The notes beneath the pieces were generated by a model. That model was not told the origin of the DNA and ran no database searches. It saw nothing but the letters and a program-made list of their open reading frames with translations. 64,000 nt of DNA from JAAYJR01 sp964545315 (GTDB lineage Bacteria > Bacteroidota > Bacteroidia > Bacteroidales > Prolixibacteraceae): contig CAZJGI010000002.1 of NCBI GenBank assembly GCA_964545315.1, positions 55,631-119,630 of the forward strand, written 5' to 3'. Positions 61,874-64,000 of this stretch are shown one piece after another (position 1 is the first letter of the stretch; every line of letters starts with the position of its first letter). Both the position numbers and the translations under genes were made by a program.

Positions 61874-62973
61874 TTTAAATTTGATAGAGTTTCAATATCT
61901 TCAGGGTGTACAGATCCGTCAGGCAACGGCCCGATATTAAGAAGTAAGTTATATCCGTTCGACTTCGCATCATCCAGCAATTTTCTTACATCATCGACTT
62001 TCAGGTGATGTCCGTCACAAGCTTTATTATAACCCCAGGTAGCTCCTGCTCCCTGTATCGGGGGTTGCATGGTGTTACATACTTCTTTTGGTTTGTTTAT
62101 ATTTAGTTGGTAAGCTTTAAGGGCAACAGGAAATTGCTCTCCTACTTTTTTTGTGTGTCCACGTTCGGGAGCAACAAAATCTTCATCACCGTTTGCTCCC
62201 TGTTTAAAAGAGATCAGTGCATGAGGCGATAACTTACGGATCAGTGCATAGGTCTCTTCAATGGGGAAAATATCCGGATTGGCATAATACCCCATAATAG
62301 GATCAAACCAAATACCTGCAATCGAAGGGTATTGTGTTAAGAGTTCCCTTAACTGGGCATGTACATATTTTACATATTTTCTGAAATCTTCAGGTTTTTG
62401 ATATTTGTATTCAGCCGGTTTTACTTTATAGGCAGGACGGGCGCTGTTCCAGCCATCTTCCCTGGAATAAAACCAGGGATGTTTCCAGTCGGCTGCATAG
62501 GAGTAATATAAGAACAGACCTAAACCCTCCTTTTCACATGCTGCGGCAAGCTCAGCCATTAAATCACGGCCGGCAGGTGAATTGACGCTGTTGAATTCAA
62601 TCTCTTTTGTTTTGAAAAGGCAGAACCCATCATGATGTTTACTCGTTATCGTAATATACTTCATGCCTGCCTTTTTGGCCAGCTGTACAATAAAGTCAGC
62701 ATCAAAACCTGATGCTGTGAATTTATTTTTAAGTTCAGCATACTTATCAACAGGAACAGTATCCCTGAGCTGAACCCATTCACCTCTTCCCAACTGACTG
62801 TAAAGGCCGTAATGAATAAACATCCCGAACTGTGCATCCTTAAACCAGTGGAGATTAGCTGCCCGGGGATTTTGTTTATATTCTTTTTTGTAATCTTTAA
62901 GATATTTGGGAACACCGGCAAGTAAAGATGAGCTTAAAAGGCAGAAAATGAGTAAATAAAATATTTTCTTCAT
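61870..62973 (-). CDS. Alpha-L-fucosidase, GH29
   Basis: A 367-residue exported glycosidase with a signal peptide (about 20 residues). The GH29 barrel is clear: FGMFIHYGLYSQ near residue 49, TSKHHDGFCLF at 110-120, the nucleophile Asp224 in AGIWFDPIMG, and the end NLLLNIGPLPDG. It stops soon after the barrel and lacks the C-terminal beta-sandwich of many family members, so it is a minimal form. It removes terminal alpha-fucose; with the sulfatases it points to a fucosylated sulfated glycan. Overlaps the next sulfatase by 4 nt. Confidence 0.92.
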   Translation of the reverse strand: MKKIFYLLIFCLLSSSLLAGVPKYLKDYKKEYKQNPRAANLHWFKDAQFGMFIHYGLYSQLGRGEWVQLRDTVPVDKYAELKNKFTASGFDADFIVQLAKKAGMKYITITSKHHDGFCLFKTKEIEFNSVNSPAGRDLMAELAAACEKEGLGLFLYYSYAADWKHPWFYSREDGWNSARPAYKVKPAEYKYQKPEDFRKYVKYVHAQLRELLTQYPSIAGIWFDPIMGYYANPDIFPIEETYALIRKLSPHALISFKQGANGDEDFVAPERGHTKKVGEQFPVALKAYQLNINKPKEVCNTMQPPIQGAGATWGYNKACDGHHLKVDDVRKLLDDAKSNGYNLLLNIGPLPDGSVHPEDIETLSNLK

Positions 62974-63028
62974 CTGAATTTCATTTAAAAGTTACTGCTA
63001 ATTTGCAATTTTTATTAATCCGGGCATT

Positions 63029-63055
63029 AAAAAAAACTGAATACCTTTAGTATCC
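63029..63055 (-). terminator. Candidate terminator after the GH109-like gene
   Basis: On the minus strand a 6-bp stem (63055-63050 with 63044-63039, one G-T pair) is followed by a run of eight T (63036-63029). It lies in the 128-bp gap between the GH109-like and GH29 genes. The stem is weak. Confidence 0.45.
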
Positions 63056-63101
63056 CGGAATGATTACTTCTTCGTACTAATTAGCCAGTTATTATGTTGT
63101 A

Positions 63102-63929
63102 TTATATCATTTGGGTATTACCACCCTTTAATAGATTAATATCCATAAGAGGCTTATTTGTTTTCCATGAACCACCAGTGAAGTCGGGTACTTCTATTGG
63201 CCTGGAGCCATGTGCCACTGACCATTCACTCAGGGGACCAACGACACTCCAGACTGCGGTGTCGTAAACATTCATATCAAGAGGCAGTCCGTTGCGCAGG
63301 CAGTCAATAAGTCTCCAGTCCATCAGGAAGTCCATTCCGCCGTGCCCACCAACCTGTTTTGCCATTTCGCCCACTCTTTTTGTTATTTCGGGTGTATATT
63401 TTTCTTCCAGTATTTTGTACTCTTCATCAGATACCCATTCATGGCCGACAGATATTTTTGGAGGAAGAGGATACTTGAGGGCTGCTGCTTTTGTTCCGCT
63501 TATTTTATGAATTCGTGAATATACATTAGGGGAGGTAATATCATGCTGCAGCATTATTGTACGTCCCTTGTTAGTCCGGATAGTAGTTGTATTCATATTA
63601 CCTCTGTGCGTTTTAACTGCCTGTTCAGCATAAGGCTTCCAGAAATCATTGTTTTCGGCAGCCTTTTTATAGACATCTGCCATCATGAAGTCGTTGCCCG
63701 AGACAGATACCATAAAATCCATCTTATCCCCGCAGTTAATATCCATGATCTGGCAGACCGGTCCGAGACCGTGAGTGGGATAAAGATTACCATTCCTGTT
63801 AATATTCTCTATTCGTCGCCATATTTTGGTTGTGTTGTCGGGATCAAAAGAAAATGTATGGATATAAGCTGCTTCTCCATGTACTATATCTCCAAAAAAT
63901 CCCTGCCTTGCCATATTCAGAGTAAGCAT
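63102..63929 (-). CDS. GH109-like Gfo/Idh/MocA glycosidase, C-terminal part only
   Basis: The 275 residues match the C-terminal two thirds of GH109 enzymes, NAD-dependent alpha-N-acetylgalactosaminidases with an oxidoreductase fold: NGNLYPTHGLGPV near residue 47, GGHGGMDFLMDWRLIDCLRNG near 193 and DFTGGSWK near the end. The N-terminal NAD-binding half should lie upstream, past the window edge. In this frame the conserved block CCYDFFE precedes the Met at 63929, but a TGA stop at 63960-63962 then closes it, so the gene is either frameshifted or broken near the edge. Confidence 0.75.
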   Translation of the reverse strand: MLTLNMARQGFFGDIVHGEAAYIHTFSFDPDNTTKIWRRIENINRNGNLYPTHGLGPVCQIMDINCGDKMDFMVSVSGNDFMMADVYKKAAENNDFWKPYAEQAVKTHRGNMNTTTIRTNKGRTIMLQHDITSPNVYSRIHKISGTKAAALKYPLPPKISVGHEWVSDEEYKILEEKYTPEITKRVGEMAKQVGGHGGMDFLMDWRLIDCLRNGLPLDMNVYDTAVWSVVGPLSEWSVAHGSRPIEVPDFTGGSWKTNKPLMDINLLKGGNTQMI

Positions 63930-64000
63930 TTCGAAAAAGTCATAACAACACCCGGTTCCTCACCGAATTCTTCTCCTATAGCAACGCGCACAGCGGGAGC

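Overview
The window reads as chromosomal DNA of a member of the Bacteroidota, most likely of the Bacteroidales/Marinilabiliales type. The sequence is AT-rich. Most genes lack a Shine-Dalgarno sequence and many are preceded by the phylum's -7 promoter element TAnnTTTG. Protein choices also fit: a fused SecDF, a ribosomal protein S16 with a long charged tail, the LL-diaminopimelate aminotransferase route to lysine, a three-gene proton-translocating transhydrogenase, a DUF2400/TIGR02757 protein, and many lipoprotein sulfatases.

From 1 to about 48.5 kb the content is mainly housekeeping. lipA, a methyltransferase and lipB form a lipoate cluster at the left edge (lipB is cut by the window). A TPR protein, an EamA permease and ruvC overlap one another, followed by rpsP, rimM, a GIN-domain protein and mscL. 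On the minus strand lie a YrdC/Sua5 protein, a glycosyltransferase, lysA and a dapF homologue, with dapL divergent from them. A class I aminotransferase, pntAA-pntAB-pntB, a voltage-gated K+ channel and thyA-folA follow. Next come comM/yifB, a DUF58 protein, trxA, dnaE, greA with a HIT protein, ahcY and recQ (all minus), then tatC, lptB, tRNA-Glu, rpsT, radC and a deacetylase-like/acyltransferase pair (plus). Then a GT39-like membrane glycosyltransferase, trmN6, TIGR02757, lolD, a MITE-like insertion, tatA, secDF, an aspartic-protease-fold protein and mdh.

From about 48.5 kb to the right edge the window changes to an accessory polysaccharide locus, entirely on the minus strand. In transcription order it holds a GH109-like oxidoreductase-fold glycosidase (cut or broken at the edge), a GH29 alpha-L-fucosidase, a sulfatase, a PhoD-like metallophosphoesterase, a sulfatase, an MFS permease, two more sulfatases, and a CBM9/DUF5916 outer-membrane protein. 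All four sulfatases carry the C-x-P-S-R maturation motif, yet no maturase and no SusC/SusD pair is in the window. The set points to breakdown of a sulfated, fucose- and probably N-acetylgalactosamine-containing glycan. Two clusters of REP-like palindromes bracket the last two genes.

Points that deserve a second look: the dapF homologue has serine at both catalytic cysteine positions; a Rieske-like lipoprotein has lost both histidine ligands; greA has a strong Shine-Dalgarno and a terminator-like hairpin in its leader; a two-type family of perfect palindromes keeps pairing through compensatory changes; and a 136-bp inverted-repeat element lies just upstream of a TTG-initiated lolD.
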